Below are positions 63,927-64,000 of a stretch of DNA of 64,000 nucleotides, piece after piece. The stretch spans positions 1 to 64,000 of the forward strand of contig JBCCEW010000019.1 in assembly GCA_039030075.1 (NCBI GenBank). Reading direction: 5' to 3'. Source of the stretch: Myxococcota bacterium (GTDB lineage Bacteria; Myxococcota_A; UBA9160; SMWR01). The notes beneath the pieces were generated by a model. That model did not search any database and was not told the DNA's origin. It worked only from the letters and a program-made list of their open reading frames with translations. Numbering within the stretch: position 1 is the stretch's first letter; the number at the start of each line of letters is the position of its first letter. A program made the position numbers and the translations under genes.

Positions 63927-64000
63927 CTAGCGGGGCTCTCGATCGCGCTCGAACGCCTGCGCCAATCGGCGCGTGCGCGCTTCGAGCGCGAGCAACCGCC
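63927..64000 (-). CDS. Partial CDS, C-terminal end of an unknown protein
   Basis: A minus-strand frame enters from the right edge and ends at TAG (63927-63929). It reads RLLALEARTRRLAQAFERDREPR, a helical, charged end that looks like a real C-terminus and is convergent with terC. Only 23 codons are visible, so identity cannot be given and a chance frame is possible. Confidence 0.35.
   Translation of the reverse strand, partial: RLLALEARTRRLAQAFERDREPR

Overview
This is about 64 kb of very GC-rich (roughly 70%) bacterial chromosome, densely coded, with many GTG and TTG starts and many 4-bp stop/start overlaps. The mix suggests a delta-proteobacterial-grade organism (Myxococcota, Desulfobacterota or Binatota-like; the lineage is an inference): a hrcA-grpE-dnaK-dnaJ heat-shock block, a sigma-54-type promoter, a Che array cluster, outer-membrane proteins and lipoproteins, a PEP-CTERM protein, LarB/LarC, and an archaeal-type histone. 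I saw no phage, IS element, CRISPR array or rRNA. The only RNA gene found is tRNA-Phe(GAA).

Layout. 1-2.0 kb: groES-groEL, closed by a strong hairpin terminator. 2.2-5.3 kb (minus strand): larB-larC-esterase and then a 69-residue histone-fold protein. 5.4-9.7 kb (minus): mcp-cheW-cheY-cheA-cheC, without cheR or cheB. 9.8-21.4 kb (minus): a proteostasis block, hemW-hrcA-grpE-dnaK-dnaJ-(LpoA-like lipoprotein)-lon-thiL.

21.5-39.8 kb: a surface-glycan locus in several transcription units. It holds (i) a four-gene minus-strand unit of sugar aminotransferase, DH-FkbM-FkbH-ACP megaprotein, KS-AT-KR-ACP polyketide synthase and GT2 glycosyltransferase; (ii) a second GT2; (iii) a plus-strand chain of LpxO/AspH-like hydroxylase, FemAB/GNAT-like transferase, DegT-like protein and NeuD-like acetyltransferase; (iv) pssD-pssE-wzx. 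Together they look like machinery that builds, acyl-decorates and flips an unusual glycan or glycolipid. A small glycerate-primed polyketide may be the decoration. No thioesterase, Wzy polymerase or initiating phosphoglycosyltransferase is present, so the pathway must continue elsewhere.

39.8-46.9 kb: a textbook sigma-54 promoter, with a repeated 10-bp upstream motif, precedes yceI - pentaheme cytochrome c - outer-membrane beta-barrel, followed by a double-domain M16 peptidase. 46.9-64 kb: mixed housekeeping and metabolic genes (gamma-glutamyltransferase, lipoprotein cyclophilin, tRNA-Phe, PEP-CTERM protein, RidA, thioesterases, BLUF photosensor, nitroreductase, SDR, P450, MAPEG, galactokinase-like kinase, molybdopterin oxidoreductase, O6-methylguanine methyltransferase, TerC).

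Most worth following: the PKS/FkbH/FkbM system inside the glycan locus, the bacterial histone, and the sigma-54-controlled cytochrome/barrel operon.
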